DNA of 24,092 nt from Bryobacterales bacterium (GCA_025456495.1 JALOKO010000007.1:1-24092); one strand, 5' to 3'; positions 14,373-22,858 are shown, counted from the stretch's first letter. Notes: a model not told the origin generated them from the sequence alone. Numbers and translations: made by a program.

Positions 14373-15044
14373 ATGTCCCACCCTCACGTTCCCCTGTTTT
14401 TTGAGCGACTCAGCCCCGAGCGCCAGATTGAACGCAGCCGGGAATTCCTGTCGCGCTGGCGTACCCGCCGTACGGTGAGGTCCTTTTCCGGTGACCCCGT
14501 CCCCTTTGAACTCATCGAGAACGCGATTCTTGCGGCGTCCAGTTCGCCATCCGGCGCCAACCAACAACCCTGGCACTTCGTGGTCATCAAGGACGCCGAT
14601 CTCAAGCGGCGAATCCGCATTGCCGCCGAACTGGAGGAAAAGCAGAACTACGAAGGCCGCTTCCCGGACGAGTGGCTGCAGGCTCTGGCTCCCTTCGGCA
14701 CCACCTGGCAAAAGGAGTTCCTGGAGATTGCGCCCTACCTGATCGTGGTCTTTCGCATTGACTACGGGCTGGACCTCATCAACGGCGTGGAGCACAAGCG
14801 CAAGCACTACTACGTGCAGGAAAGCGTCGGCATCGCCTGCGGGGCACTGCTGGCGGCCCTACACCTCAGCGGACTGGCTACCCTCATTCACACCCCCAGC
14901 CCGATGGGCTTCCTCACCGATCTTCTGGAGCGGCCACGGAACGAGCGTCCCTTTCTGCTGATTCCCGTGGGTTACCCGGCCTTCGGCGCCCAGGTTCCCG
15001 CCATTCAAAAGAAGCCCCTGGCGGAGGTCCTCACCGTTCGTTGA
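14373..15044 (+). CDS. Nitroreductase-family flavoprotein with iodotyrosine deiodinase signature
   Basis: A 223-residue FMN enzyme. The general nitroreductase fold is shown by RRTVRSFSGDPVP (32-44), ASSSPSGANQQPWHFVVIKD (55-74) and the C-terminal FLLIPVGYP (194-202). It also matches the iodotyrosine deiodinase (IYD) branch: E89, Y93 and K114 have the same spacing as the Glu157, Tyr161 and Lys182 of human IYD that close over the halotyrosine substrate, in EEKQNYEGRF and TTWQKEFL. HYYVQESVGIACGALLAALH (145-164) and KPLAEVL near the end agree with that branch too. IYD removes iodide or bromide from halogenated tyrosines by reduction; bacterial homologues are known. So the likely reaction is reductive dehalogenation of a halotyrosine-like phenol, though generic nitroreductase activity cannot be excluded. 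It stands alone; the flavin reductase-like gene two genes upstream is a possible but unproven electron partner. GAGG sits too close to the ATG to be a standard ribosome site. Confidence 0.88.
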   Translation: MSHPHVPLFFERLSPERQIERSREFLSRWRTRRTVRSFSGDPVPFELIENAILAASSSPSGANQQPWHFVVIKDADLKRRIRIAAELEEKQNYEGRFPDEWLQALAPFGTTWQKEFLEIAPYLIVVFRIDYGLDLINGVEHKRKHYYVQESVGIACGALLAALHLSGLATLIHTPSPMGFLTDLLERPRNERPFLLIPVGYPAFGAQVPAIQKKPLAEVLTVR

Positions 15045-15158
15045 GCGGATCTGCTTCCCGGGTGCGCAACGCTGGCTTCCATCCGCCCTCCGGTGCTTCT
15101 TTGCTGGTAAAAAGTTGCCGTTCCGGTCATCATAGAAACAAGGACCCGGCCTTCTGGA

Positions 15159-16781
15159 ATGTCGCGCCCATACTCCCTGTTCGTTTTCGCATTGGTGCTG
15201 TGCGCCCTGGCCGCCGGAATCGTCATTGGTACGCTTCTGGACGGGGATGTGCGCGCTGTCCCCCGCGTAGCCGCTCCCGACGCCGCCTCTCTCAGCATCC
15301 CGGACCCCGTCCAACTCTCCAATGCCTTCAGCATCCTGGCACGCCGGGTGGAGCCGGCGGTTGTCAACATTACCACCTCCAAGGGCAGTGGCTCGCGCAG
15401 TGCAGCCCGCCAGGAAGAAGGGGACGACCAGAATCCCTTCCGCCGCTTCTTTGAACCGCCTTACGGCGACGATGGCGCCTTCCGAGGCAGCAGCATCGGC
15501 TCTGGAGTTGTTGTTGACCGAAATGGGTACATCATCACGAACTGGCATGTGGTGGAGGAGGCCTCGAAGATCCTTGTCAAAGTCCATGGAGACCGGAAAG
15601 AGTACGAGGCCAAGCTGATTGGCGGGGACTTTGAAACCGACATTGCCGTCATCAAGATCGATGCCGGGCGGCCCCTGGAGGCAGCGCCGGTTGGGAACTC
15701 TGATGCCGTCCAGGTGGGCGATTGGGTGGTGGCGATTGGCTCGCCGTTCGGCTTGGATGCTACGGTCACCGCCGGAATCATCAGCGCCAAGCAGCGCGAA
15801 TTAGCGGATGCCCAGGCCTTCCAGCGCTTCCTGCAAACGGATGCCGCCATCAACCCTGGCAACAGCGGTGGCCCTCTCCTGAACATTCGCGGCGAAGTCA
15901 TCGGCATCAACACCGCCATTGCCTCCAACAGCGGACGCTATCAAGGGGTGGGCTTCGCCATGCCCATGAACACAGCCGTTGGCGTGTACAACCAGATCGT
16001 GAAGGGCGGCCGCGTCACGCGGGGGTCCATCGGCATCTCGCTGAATCGCTCAGACGATCCGGAAGTCCTGCGCGCCTATGGCGTTGACGAAGGCGTAATC
16101 GTGGCCGGGGTCCACGCCTCTGGACCCGCTGAGCGAGCGGGCATTCAGGTGGACGATGTCATCCTGGAAATCGCTGGCCGCAAGATCGCCAGCGGTAGCG
16201 CCCTCATTGATCAGGTTTCCTCTCTGCCTGTGGGCGATGAGGTGCCCATCGTCATCCAGCGCGACGGGAAGCGGTTGAACAAACGCGTCCTCATTGGGGA
16301 CCGCGCACAGTTGTTTGGAGACCGCGCTCGGAACGGCTTGCCTCCACCCCAGGATTCCCCCCAAACCCCCACCGCCCCCGCTTCGGTCAATCTTGGCATA
16401 TCCATCCAGAATGTTCCCCAGGACCGCCTGCGCGAGTGGAGTTTCCCTGAGGATCACGGCGTCCTCATCAGCCGGGTGGAGTCCGGTTCCCTTGGCGAGG
16501 CCGTCGGCTTACGCGCCGATGATGTCATTGTGTCCGCCGGCGGCCAGCCAATCCGCGCCGTTGAGGACATCCGTACCTATCGCGAGCGCCTTCGTCCCGG
16601 CGACGCCATTGCCTTCCGCGTCTACCGCAAGCTGGGGTCGCCACGTCCGGATACCACCACCTGGACCCGGTTTTTCGCCGCGGGCACCGTTCCCGGCGTC
16701 GCCACCCCGGGCGCCACTGGCCCTGCGCCTGGTCCTGGTGGCGCCCTTCCTGCGGCGCCCGCGCCCGGCCGTCAACCTTAG
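15159..16781 (+). CDS. HtrA/Deg-family serine protease with two PDZ domains
   Basis: A 540-residue periplasmic or membrane-anchored quality-control protease. One N-terminal hydrophobic segment (about 5-27) serves as anchor or signal. The trypsin-like domain (about 55-285) has the full triad: H130 in NWHVV, D161 in TDIAVIKI and S236 in NPGNSGGPLL. PDZ1 is about 288-385 (GSIGISL, GVIVAGVHASGPAERAGI) and PDZ2 about 410-495 (VLISRVESGSLGEAVGL). A Pro/Ala/Gly-rich low-complexity tail (about 508-540) ends it, longer than in DegP. Known Deg proteins degrade or refold misfolded envelope proteins; PDZ domains select substrates. The start at ATG 15159 gives the anchor; AAGGA is about 13 bases upstream. 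A hairpin follows before the peptidoglycan-binding gene. Confidence 0.94.
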   Translation: MSRPYSLFVFALVLCALAAGIVIGTLLDGDVRAVPRVAAPDAASLSIPDPVQLSNAFSILARRVEPAVVNITTSKGSGSRSAARQEEGDDQNPFRRFFEPPYGDDGAFRGSSIGSGVVVDRNGYIITNWHVVEEASKILVKVHGDRKEYEAKLIGGDFETDIAVIKIDAGRPLEAAPVGNSDAVQVGDWVVAIGSPFGLDATVTAGIISAKQRELADAQAFQRFLQTDAAINPGNSGGPLLNIRGEVIGINTAIASNSGRYQGVGFAMPMNTAVGVYNQIVKGGRVTRGSIGISLNRSDDPEVLRAYGVDEGVIVAGVHASGPAERAGIQVDDVILEIAGRKIASGSALIDQVSSLPVGDEVPIVIQRDGKRLNKRVLIGDRAQLFGDRARNGLPPPQDSPQTPTAPASVNLGISIQNVPQDRLREWSFPEDHGVLISRVESGSLGEAVGLRADDVIVSAGGQPIRAVEDIRTYRERLRPGDAIAFRVYRKLGSPRPDTTTWTRFFAAGTVPGVATPGATGPAPGPGGALPAAPAPGRQP

Positions 16782-16821
16782 GCGAATTCCGTAGTAGCAT
16801 AGGGCTTGGGATTCTGCTTCT

Positions 16822-16838
16822 GGCGGAGTCCGCCTTTT
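16822..16838 (+). terminator. Short hairpin with T-run after the HtrA-type gene
   Basis: GGCGG (16822-16826) pairs with CCGCC (16830-16834) around AGT, followed by TTTT (16835-16838). The stem is only five base pairs, so it may only partly stop transcription before the next gene at 16855. Confidence 0.5.
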
Positions 16839-16854
16839 CTCCGGAATCGCAGCG

Positions 16855-17514
16855 ATGGATTCACGACACCTACTCTTCCTCCGATTCCTGGGCACCGCTC
16901 GCCGGATGCTCCCCTTCTGTATCGGCGTTTTCCTCATGCTGGCCCCGGTTGCGCCGCCGCTTGCGCTCACCGCAGCGGCTACCCAAACGAAGGCCACGCC
17001 GAAGACCGGAAAGCCGTCTGCCGCCGCCCGCAAGCCCGCCGCCAGGAAACCATCCACCACGGCCAGGAAAAGCCCCCCTCGCAAGCCAACTACCACAACG
17101 CGCAAGCCTGCTACCACTGCCCGGAAAGCGACGCCTTCCAAAGCCAAGGCAAAGCGTACCCTCAGCAGGCGCGCTCCAGTCCGACGCACCACCCGCCGCA
17201 AACCTGCCGTGGCGGCAAAGCCCCGGGTTCCCATCCAACCCGCCTCAGAGCGTCTGGTAGAAATTCAGGCCGCACTCGCCAAAGCGGGCTACCTGCAGGG
17301 CGAACCCACGGGAAAATGGGACGATGGCTCCATCGCCGCCATGAAGCGTTTCCAGCAGGAGCACTCCATTCCATCCACAGGCAAGATCAATTCCCTTTCC
17401 CTCATCGCGCTTGGACTGGGTCCCGTCCGCGGTCCCGCGCCCGGAGCCGGATCCGTACTGGTCCCCACCGATACTGAGACCCCGGCCCCCACGAATCCCA
17501 CGGCGGACCGCTAA
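16855..17514 (+). CDS. Exported peptidoglycan-binding protein with lysine-rich, histone H1-like linker
   Basis: A 219-residue protein. A hydrophobic segment (about 19-40, MLPFCIGVFLMLAPVAPPLA) is a signal peptide. Residues 44-126 are almost only Lys, Arg, Ala, Pro, Thr and Ser, with repeated KPA/RKP/TTARK units, like the tail of histone H1. Residues 131-188 form a PG_binding_1 domain: LVEIQAALAKAGYLQGEPTG, then WDDGSIAAMKRFQQEHSIP and TGKINSLSLIALGL, which normally binds the cell-wall murein. The tail is Pro/Thr-rich. No catalytic domain is seen, so it is probably a structural or targeting protein. The basic linker could also bind polyanions such as teichoic-like polymers, DNA or lipopolysaccharide; this is speculation. 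It lies between the HtrA-type gene and ald on the same strand. Confidence 0.8.
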   Translation: MDSRHLLFLRFLGTARRMLPFCIGVFLMLAPVAPPLALTAAATQTKATPKTGKPSAAARKPAARKPSTTARKSPPRKPTTTTRKPATTARKATPSKAKAKRTLSRRAPVRRTTRRKPAVAAKPRVPIQPASERLVEIQAALAKAGYLQGEPTGKWDDGSIAAMKRFQQEHSIPSTGKINSLSLIALGLGPVRGPAPGAGSVLVPTDTETPAPTNPTADR

Positions 17515-17549
17515 CCAGCCACCCCGCCAGTTCACTTTCGGAGAACACC

Positions 17550-18668
17550 ATGATTATCGGAGTCCCCAAAGAGATTAAAGACCACGAAACTCGGGTTGCA
17601 CTGGTTCCGGGCAGCGTTCGTTTTTTGCGCGCCGCCGGACACGAGGTGTTGGTGCAGGCAAGCGCCGGCCTGGGTAGTTCCTTCAGCGATGAGGAATTCC
17701 GCGCAGCCGGCGCGGAAATCGTCCCTTCCGCACAAGAGTTGTGGGAGCGTGCCCAGCTTGTTACCAAAGTGAAGGAGCCCCAGCCGTCAGAGTATCCGTT
17801 CCTGCGGGAAGACCTCATTCTGTTTGCCTATCTGCACCTGGCCCCCCTACCCGACCTCACCCAGGCCCTCCTGCAATCCGGGTGCGCCGCCATCGCCTAC
17901 GAAACCATGCGCGAATCCGACGGCAGCTACCCGCTGCTGGCGCCGATGAGCGAAGTGGCCGGGCGGCTTTCCGTCCAAATGGGAGCCTACTACCTGGAGG
18001 CGCCCAACGGCGGGCGCGGCGTCCTGCTGGGCGGCATTCCCGGCGTCAAGCCCGGCCGGGTAGTGATTCTGGGCGGAGGCGTTGTGGGAACCAACGCAGC
18101 CAAGATGGCGCTGGGCCTGGGCGCGGATGTCACCATCATTGACCGCAACATCAATCGACTCCGGGAACTCGAAGACATCTTCGGCCCGCACGTGCGCACC
18201 ATCGCCTCGCATCCCTGGGCGGTGGAAGAGGAAACTGCCGCGGCAGACCTGGTGATCGGCGCGATTCTCATTCCTGGCGCCTCCGCTCCCAAGGTGGTCC
18301 GGCGGGAAGTGGTCACCGCCATGAAGAAGGGCTCTGTGATTGTGGACGTCGCCATTGACCAGGGCGGCTGCGTGGAAACCGCACGTCCCACCACGCACAC
18401 GGATCCCATCTACTTCGTGGACGACGTGCTGCACTACTGTGTCAGCAACATGCCCGCCGCGGTGCCGAATACCTCCACGCACGGCCTCACCAACGCCCAG
18501 TTCCCCTACCTGCTGGCGCTTGCCAACAAGGGATTCGCCAGAGCGGTCACTGAGAGCGAGGCCCTGGCCACCGGCGTGAACACCTACCGTGGAGTTTGCA
18601 CCCATGACGGCGTGGCGGAAAGCCTGAAGCTCGCCTACCGCCCTCTGGGCGAGGTCCTGTACGCATAA
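17550..18668 (+). CDS. ald: Alanine dehydrogenase
   Basis: A 372-residue cytosolic enzyme catalysing the reversible NAD-dependent conversion of L-alanine to pyruvate and ammonia. Length is the family norm. Substrate and catalytic residues are all in place: R15 (KEIKDHETRV), K75 (TKVKEP), H96 (AYLHLA) and D270 (VDVAIDQGG). The NAD-binding fingerprint GGGVVG (175-180) and the acidic D198 that binds the ribose are present; YETM and APMSEVAGR are typical of Ald. GGAGA at 17540-17544 lies six bases before the ATG. It starts 35 bases after the peptidoglycan-binding gene, so they may share a transcript. It converges with the gene at 18712. Confidence 0.96.
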   Translation: MIIGVPKEIKDHETRVALVPGSVRFLRAAGHEVLVQASAGLGSSFSDEEFRAAGAEIVPSAQELWERAQLVTKVKEPQPSEYPFLREDLILFAYLHLAPLPDLTQALLQSGCAAIAYETMRESDGSYPLLAPMSEVAGRLSVQMGAYYLEAPNGGRGVLLGGIPGVKPGRVVILGGGVVGTNAAKMALGLGADVTIIDRNINRLRELEDIFGPHVRTIASHPWAVEEETAAADLVIGAILIPGASAPKVVRREVVTAMKKGSVIVDVAIDQGGCVETARPTTHTDPIYFVDDVLHYCVSNMPAAVPNTSTHGLTNAQFPYLLALANKGFARAVTESEALATGVNTYRGVCTHDGVAESLKLAYRPLGEVLYA

Positions 18669-18684
18669 CCGGAATCCTGGCGAA

Positions 18685-18726
18685 CCCGTCGCGCGGCCGG
18701 AAACGGCGCACTCATTGCGCGACGGG
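18685..18726. terminator. Long palindrome between convergent ald and the gene at 18712, probable bidirectional terminator
   Basis: CCCGTCGCGC (18685-18694) is perfectly complementary to GCGCGACGGG (18717-18726). Within the 22-base gap GCCG (18696-18699) and CGGC (18704-18707) pair around GAAA, a GNRA tetraloop. No T-run follows on either side. The right arm lies in the last codons of the minus-strand gene. Confidence 0.6.
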
Positions 18727-19944
18727 CGCCTCAACCTGACGCATCGATTCCCGCACCATCTGCTGCACCGCTTTCGTGAGGTCGGCAGGCAGGCGGATTT
18801 CCTTCTCTGCGCCGCCCAGCGCCTTCACCGCGTGGCCGATGACATCCCGGTTCAATGGAGACCGCCACCGGAACGGGTTCGTCACCAGATACGCCACGGG
18901 ACTCGCGTTCCCCATCCGCAGCCCCTCCAGCGCGGCCGGGGACACCTTATCGGAAACCGGACTTCTGGCTCCCACAAACAGCACAAGGTCCGCCTGCGCC
19001 AGCCACGCCTCCCGATCCCGTAGCAAGTCCGCAAGGAACTGCGCTTCGCTGCCCACATTCAGTTGGTTCCAATCCACCAACCCGGGTTTCAATTGTTGGA
19101 AGGCCCGCCGAAGCAGCCGGAAGTCTACAATCTCGTTGTAGGGTTGGTCCAGGAAGATCTCCTGGTCCTCCAGACTGAAGGCCGTCAGGGCAACCTCGCG
19201 CACCCGTTCATCCTCGGCAATCCGCCGCAGCGCCGCCGCCAACGCGATCATGTTATTGGCATCGGTGAGCACCCCGCGCCAGGAGCGGTTATCCACATTC
19301 ATCATTACCGCCACCCGGATGCCGTCCTCACGCTTGGCCACCGCGCGCTGCCGGGCAAAGGCCGTCAATTGCGGGTCAGTCGCCTCACCGGGCTTCAGCG
19401 CCAGTTCCGGCAGCACGGACCGCTCAGGCTTTGCCTTCACCTTCCATTCCTTCACGCAGCCCAGCCCCTCTCCATCGTCCACTGACACAAAGTGCCGGTA
19501 CTCGCCCGCCCCAGTGGCCACTGAGCCGCTCACCTGCAGGAACTGGTTTCCGCTCTGCCGGAGGTTCGACAAGTAAAAGCGGCTGGCCAGGAAATTCCCG
19601 CCCTGCTTGTCGGTGAAGGGTTTACCGTCCAGATCCTTGGTGGGTACCGTCCACACCCGCACGTTGAGGAGCTTACTCTCTTTCACCGCCTTTACCGGAA
19701 CGGTGACGACAAAAGGCGAGTGCATCTTGAAATCGAACAAAAGCACCGGAAACCCGGTACGTACCGCGCACGAGAGGGGCTTTTGCAGGTGCAACTGCTC
19801 GCGGATGGCATCCGTTGACAGAGCTGGCTGCCGCGCCCACGCCGCCCATCCCTGCATTCCGCCCGCCAGGCACAGCAGCGCGGCGAACACGGCATGGGGA
19901 TAGCCGCTCCGTCTCCAGCCTCGCATTGCCCAGGATGTCCACAT
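18712..19944 (-). CDS. Secreted protein of unknown function
   Basis: A 410-residue predicted exported protein that I do not recognise. The N-terminus WRRSGYPHAVFAALLCLAG with a following AAWARQ is a signal peptide (about residues 9-38). Residues 60-190 look like beta-rich domain(s) with FPVLLFDFKMHSPFVVTVPV, a region of cysteine C184 (GLGCVKEW) and several aromatic strands. Residues 225-360 alternate strands and helices: VRVAVMMNVDNRSWRG, ANNMIALAAALRRIAEDERV, VALTAFSLEDQEIFLDQ, ADLVLFVGARSPVSDKV. This alternation recalls a Rossmann-like or vWA fold, but the DxSxS metal site of vWA domains is missing. The ATG at 19944 is preceded by TAAGG; an alternative start is ATG at 19926. It is divergent from the hemoglobin gene with a 144-base gap, and convergent with ald, with its last codons inside a large palindrome. 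Confidence 0.7.
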   Translation of the reverse strand: MWTSWAMRGWRRSGYPHAVFAALLCLAGGMQGWAAWARQPALSTDAIREQLHLQKPLSCAVRTGFPVLLFDFKMHSPFVVTVPVKAVKESKLLNVRVWTVPTKDLDGKPFTDKQGGNFLASRFYLSNLRQSGNQFLQVSGSVATGAGEYRHFVSVDDGEGLGCVKEWKVKAKPERSVLPELALKPGEATDPQLTAFARQRAVAKREDGIRVAVMMNVDNRSWRGVLTDANNMIALAAALRRIAEDERVREVALTAFSLEDQEIFLDQPYNEIVDFRLLRRAFQQLKPGLVDWNQLNVGSEAQFLADLLRDREAWLAQADLVLFVGARSPVSDKVSPAALEGLRMGNASPVAYLVTNPFRWRSPLNRDVIGHAVKALGGAEKEIRLPADLTKAVQQMVRESMRQVEAPVAQ

Positions 19945-20088
19945 AGCCTTATTCTGTTAGACTCCCCGCGCCGCGTCCGATTTCCAAAATCGTATCGCTT
20001 CCGTATTCCCCGGATGCCGCCCGTGCGCAGCGCGCCTTCCACCGAAAGCTGCATCCAGCGCCCGCCGCCATCGCATCGAACCCAGGGA

Positions 20089-20490
20089 ATGACGCCATTA
20101 CCAGAAGACGAGATCTACGCGCGCATTGGGGACGAAGGCTTCGCCCGGCTGGCTGCGGCCTTCTATCGCCGCATTCCCGACGACAGCATTCTTGGCCCGA
20201 TGTACCCTAACCAGGATCTCGTCGGCGCGGAACGGCGTCTGCGGCAGTTCCTCATCTTTCGCTTTGGAGGCCCGCAAGCCTACCTGGAAGAACGCGGACA
20301 CCCCCGCCTGCGCATGCGTCACGCACCGTTTGTGGTTGACCAGGCGGCCCGGGACCGATGGGTGGAACTGATGGATCTGGCACTCGCGGAAGCCGACCTC
20401 CCGCCGGAAGCCGTCGCCACGCTGCAGCCCTTCTTTCATCACGTCGCCACGTTTCTCATGAACCGTGGGTCCACCCAGCCCGAGCAATAG
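20089..20490 (+). CDS. Group II truncated hemoglobin
   Basis: A 133-residue haem protein with a 2-on-2 globin fold, known to bind oxygen, NO or peroxide and to protect against nitrosative or oxidative stress. Group II (HbO type) features: EIYARIGDEGFARLAAAFYRR with the B10 tyrosine Y26, ILGPMYP, a polar FRFGGPQAYLEERGHPRLRMRHAPF in which H78 is the proximal haem ligand, and W91, the group II tryptophan at G8. The frame is open upstream to 19894, but globin sequence starts at the ATG at 20089; the ribosome site (AGGG directly before) is not standard, so a start at 20013 remains possible. It is divergent from the unknown secreted protein. Confidence 0.93.
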   Translation: MTPLPEDEIYARIGDEGFARLAAAFYRRIPDDSILGPMYPNQDLVGAERRLRQFLIFRFGGPQAYLEERGHPRLRMRHAPFVVDQAARDRWVELMDLALAEADLPPEAVATLQPFFHHVATFLMNRGSTQPEQ

Positions 20491-20528
20491 AACATCGCCC
20501 GGCTAGCGGAACATGGCCCGGCTAGCGC
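20491..20528. repeat. Imperfect 19-bp tandem duplication at the malQ stop codon
   Basis: 20491-20509 and 20510-20528 share 17 of 19 bases (AACATCGCCCGGCTAGCGG and AACATGGCCCGGCTAGCGC), each including the palindrome GCTAGC. The second unit contains the malQ stop codon (20522-20524, minus strand) and the first lies directly after the hemoglobin stop. Confidence 0.85.
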
Positions 20529-22777
20529 GCCCGCCCGGTTTCCTTCAGCCAATGGTGGAGCATCGCCGCACAGCCTCGCGCCAGCGCATCCCGCCGCAGG
20601 TCCTCCACCGCCACCGCCATCTTGCGTTGCCAGTTGGGGTATTGCCAAGTGCTCCCTGGCAGGTTCTGTTGGTCCAGTTGCTTGATGAGGTCTTCCTGAT
20701 TCACCTGGAAGAGTTTCGCAGGTGTCCGCGCCAGGTACCCGATGACGGCGTTGTGCAACTCCCCGGTGAGCTCTGGAATCTCGTGTGCGCGGCGGGTATA
20801 GTGGTCCGGCATCAGTCCTTCGGCAAACAGCGCGTCCAGAATGTGCTGCTTCAGGTCGCGGCGCGCGGCCCACTGGTGTTGGTACACAGCATGGTCTGGC
20901 AGCAGTCCGGCGTAGTCCCGCGCTTCGATGTCGCGGCCAATCCAGGACCCGGCAATCGTAGGCAGGTCATGCGTTGAGGTGGCCACCAGCGCCTCTGCGG
21001 GATAGTGCTCCGGCATCTTCATCGCACCGGCCTCATCCCGTTCAAAGAAAAACAGCCGGTAGCTGAGGATGCCGAATTTCTCCAACGTTTCCCGCGTGGC
21101 GGGTTCCACAGTCCCCAGGTCCTCGCCCACCACCAGCACCTGATTGCGAACGCTCTCTAGGGCCAGGATCCGCACCAGGTTCTCAGCGTCGTCGCGCACA
21201 TAGGCGCCCTCGGCTGCCGAGAACCCCATCGGAATCCAGTACAGGCGGAAGAAGCGCATCACATGGTCAATGCGTAGCGCCCCGCCTGCCAGCATGTTGC
21301 GGCGAATGGACTCACGAAACATCCGGTAGGCGTCTCGACGATGGCGCTCGGCATGGGGAGGGGGAAACGCCCAATCCTGCCCATCCGGCGAAAAATCATC
21401 GGGTGGAGCGCCCACCCGGCATCCCGTGACAAAGAAATCCCGCTGCGCCCAGACATCCGCCCCGCAACTGTCGGTGGCCAGCGCCAGGTCGTGATAAAGC
21501 CCGATTTCCAGGCCCGCGGCCCGCGCCGCATCACCGGCTTCCTGCAACTGGTCAAACACCAGCCACTGCACCCAGCGATAGAACTGCACCAAGTGCTTGT
21601 GCCGGTTGGCAAACGACGCTACGGCGGGGGACTGAGGATCCTGGTACTCCCGCGGCCAATCCTGCCACACCCAGACATCCCTGTTCCGCTTGTGCATGTG
21701 ACGATCCAGCGCACAGAAGGTGGCGAACGGCGTAATCAGGTCCTCCTGCGACGCGCACCATTCCAGGAACGCCAGCGCGCGGGGTGAGCGCGCACGCAAT
21801 TCATGGCGAAACTCCAGGAAGCTCAGCGCCAGCATCCCCAGCTTCAGTTCCGCCACCCCTTCGTAATCCACCTGCTCCTTAAGCCGCAGTTGCAGGACAC
21901 GCTGGCGGACGGTTGGGTCAGTCATTCGACGCTGCGCCCAAACCGCACGCTGGAACTCTGGCACACGCTCTAAGTCCAGATAAATGAAATTCTTAAAGTA
22001 AGTGCTTACGGGCAGATACGGGCTGGCGTTGTACGGCAACCGGTTCGCAATCAAGTGCAGCGGATTCAGCGCCACAAAGGCGCAACCGAGCTCTTCTGCC
22101 GCCCAGCCGCAGAACGAGGGAAGGTCAGTGAAGTCGCCACAGCCCCAGTTCCGTTGCGAACGCAAGCTATACAGGCTGACGCCCACTCCGGCGCACTTTC
22201 CGCCGTCGCTAATGCAAGCGGGTTGATAGGCCCGTTCCGGAGTCACAATCAGTTGGGTGCTGGCTGCGAACTGCCGCTTGCCGGGAAGTCCGCCCTCCAC
22301 CGTCATGGTGTGGTAGCCCAACGGGGTTTCGGCTGGCAGTGGAATGCGCAGCCGCACGTAGTGCTGCTTTCCAATGCTGCAGGTGGCCAGCACTTCCATC
22401 CCGCTGGCGGCGTAGGTGTAGTCCGTGCCGCCACCCTCTTCCCAGTTCAGATAGACACGCAACGGAATGCTGGTGGATTCCGCTGGAAGGTTCACCCAGG
22501 CCGGGGCATCGCCCCGCAGTCCCACCACTTCCACGGTGGGCAGCGGCTGGGTCCATTCCGCCTTCAGCCTCTGCTCCACCGCCGCGCTCAGGCTGGCGGC
22601 ATCCCGCGTGTCCACCCCTAAAGCGGCAAGGATGGCCTGCACCACTTCCTCAGACACCTCATGCTTTTTGCCGAAGATGTCCCAATAAGTTAGGTCTACC
22701 CCCCACAACCGGGCGGCCCGCTCCAGGGCAGCGGAATACTTCTTCAGGGGCTCGAAGCTAACGGAGGTGGGGTTCAT
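20522..22777 (-). CDS. malQ: 4-alpha-glucanotransferase (amylomaltase, GH77) with N-terminal extension
   Basis: A cytosolic enzyme that transfers alpha-1,4-glucan chains between maltodextrins, used in glycogen and maltose metabolism. The GH77 catalytic residues, counted from a possible TTG start at 22795, are D510 (GALRIDHVMRF, nucleophile), E558 (VVGEDLGTV, acid/base) and D610 (STHDLPT, stabiliser). The chosen ATG at 22777 gives 751 residues, so these numbers drop by six. The first 200 residues are an extra N-terminal region before the barrel (starts near GVGVSLYSLRSQRNWGCGDF), as in E. coli-type MalQ, whereas short amylomaltases lack it. Neither start has a strong ribosome site. It is alone here; no other glycogen gene is visible. 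Confidence 0.94.
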   Translation of the reverse strand: MNPTSVSFEPLKKYSAALERAARLWGVDLTYWDIFGKKHEVSEEVVQAILAALGVDTRDAASLSAAVEQRLKAEWTQPLPTVEVVGLRGDAPAWVNLPAESTSIPLRVYLNWEEGGGTDYTYAASGMEVLATCSIGKQHYVRLRIPLPAETPLGYHTMTVEGGLPGKRQFAASTQLIVTPERAYQPACISDGGKCAGVGVSLYSLRSQRNWGCGDFTDLPSFCGWAAEELGCAFVALNPLHLIANRLPYNASPYLPVSTYFKNFIYLDLERVPEFQRAVWAQRRMTDPTVRQRVLQLRLKEQVDYEGVAELKLGMLALSFLEFRHELRARSPRALAFLEWCASQEDLITPFATFCALDRHMHKRNRDVWVWQDWPREYQDPQSPAVASFANRHKHLVQFYRWVQWLVFDQLQEAGDAARAAGLEIGLYHDLALATDSCGADVWAQRDFFVTGCRVGAPPDDFSPDGQDWAFPPPHAERHRRDAYRMFRESIRRNMLAGGALRIDHVMRFFRLYWIPMGFSAAEGAYVRDDAENLVRILALESVRNQVLVVGEDLGTVEPATRETLEKFGILSYRLFFFERDEAGAMKMPEHYPAEALVATSTHDLPTIAGSWIGRDIEARDYAGLLPDHAVYQHQWAARRDLKQHILDALFAEGLMPDHYTRRAHEIPELTGELHNAVIGYLARTPAKLFQVNQEDLIKQLDQQNLPGSTWQYPNWQRKMAVAVEDLRRDALARGCAAMLHHWLKETGRAR

Positions 22778-22858
22778 GCGAAGGGGACTTTCCAATCTTT
22801 CATCTTATCGACCATCCGCGTGACAATCCCGTTTCCCGCCCTTCGCTTGCGCACCTAT

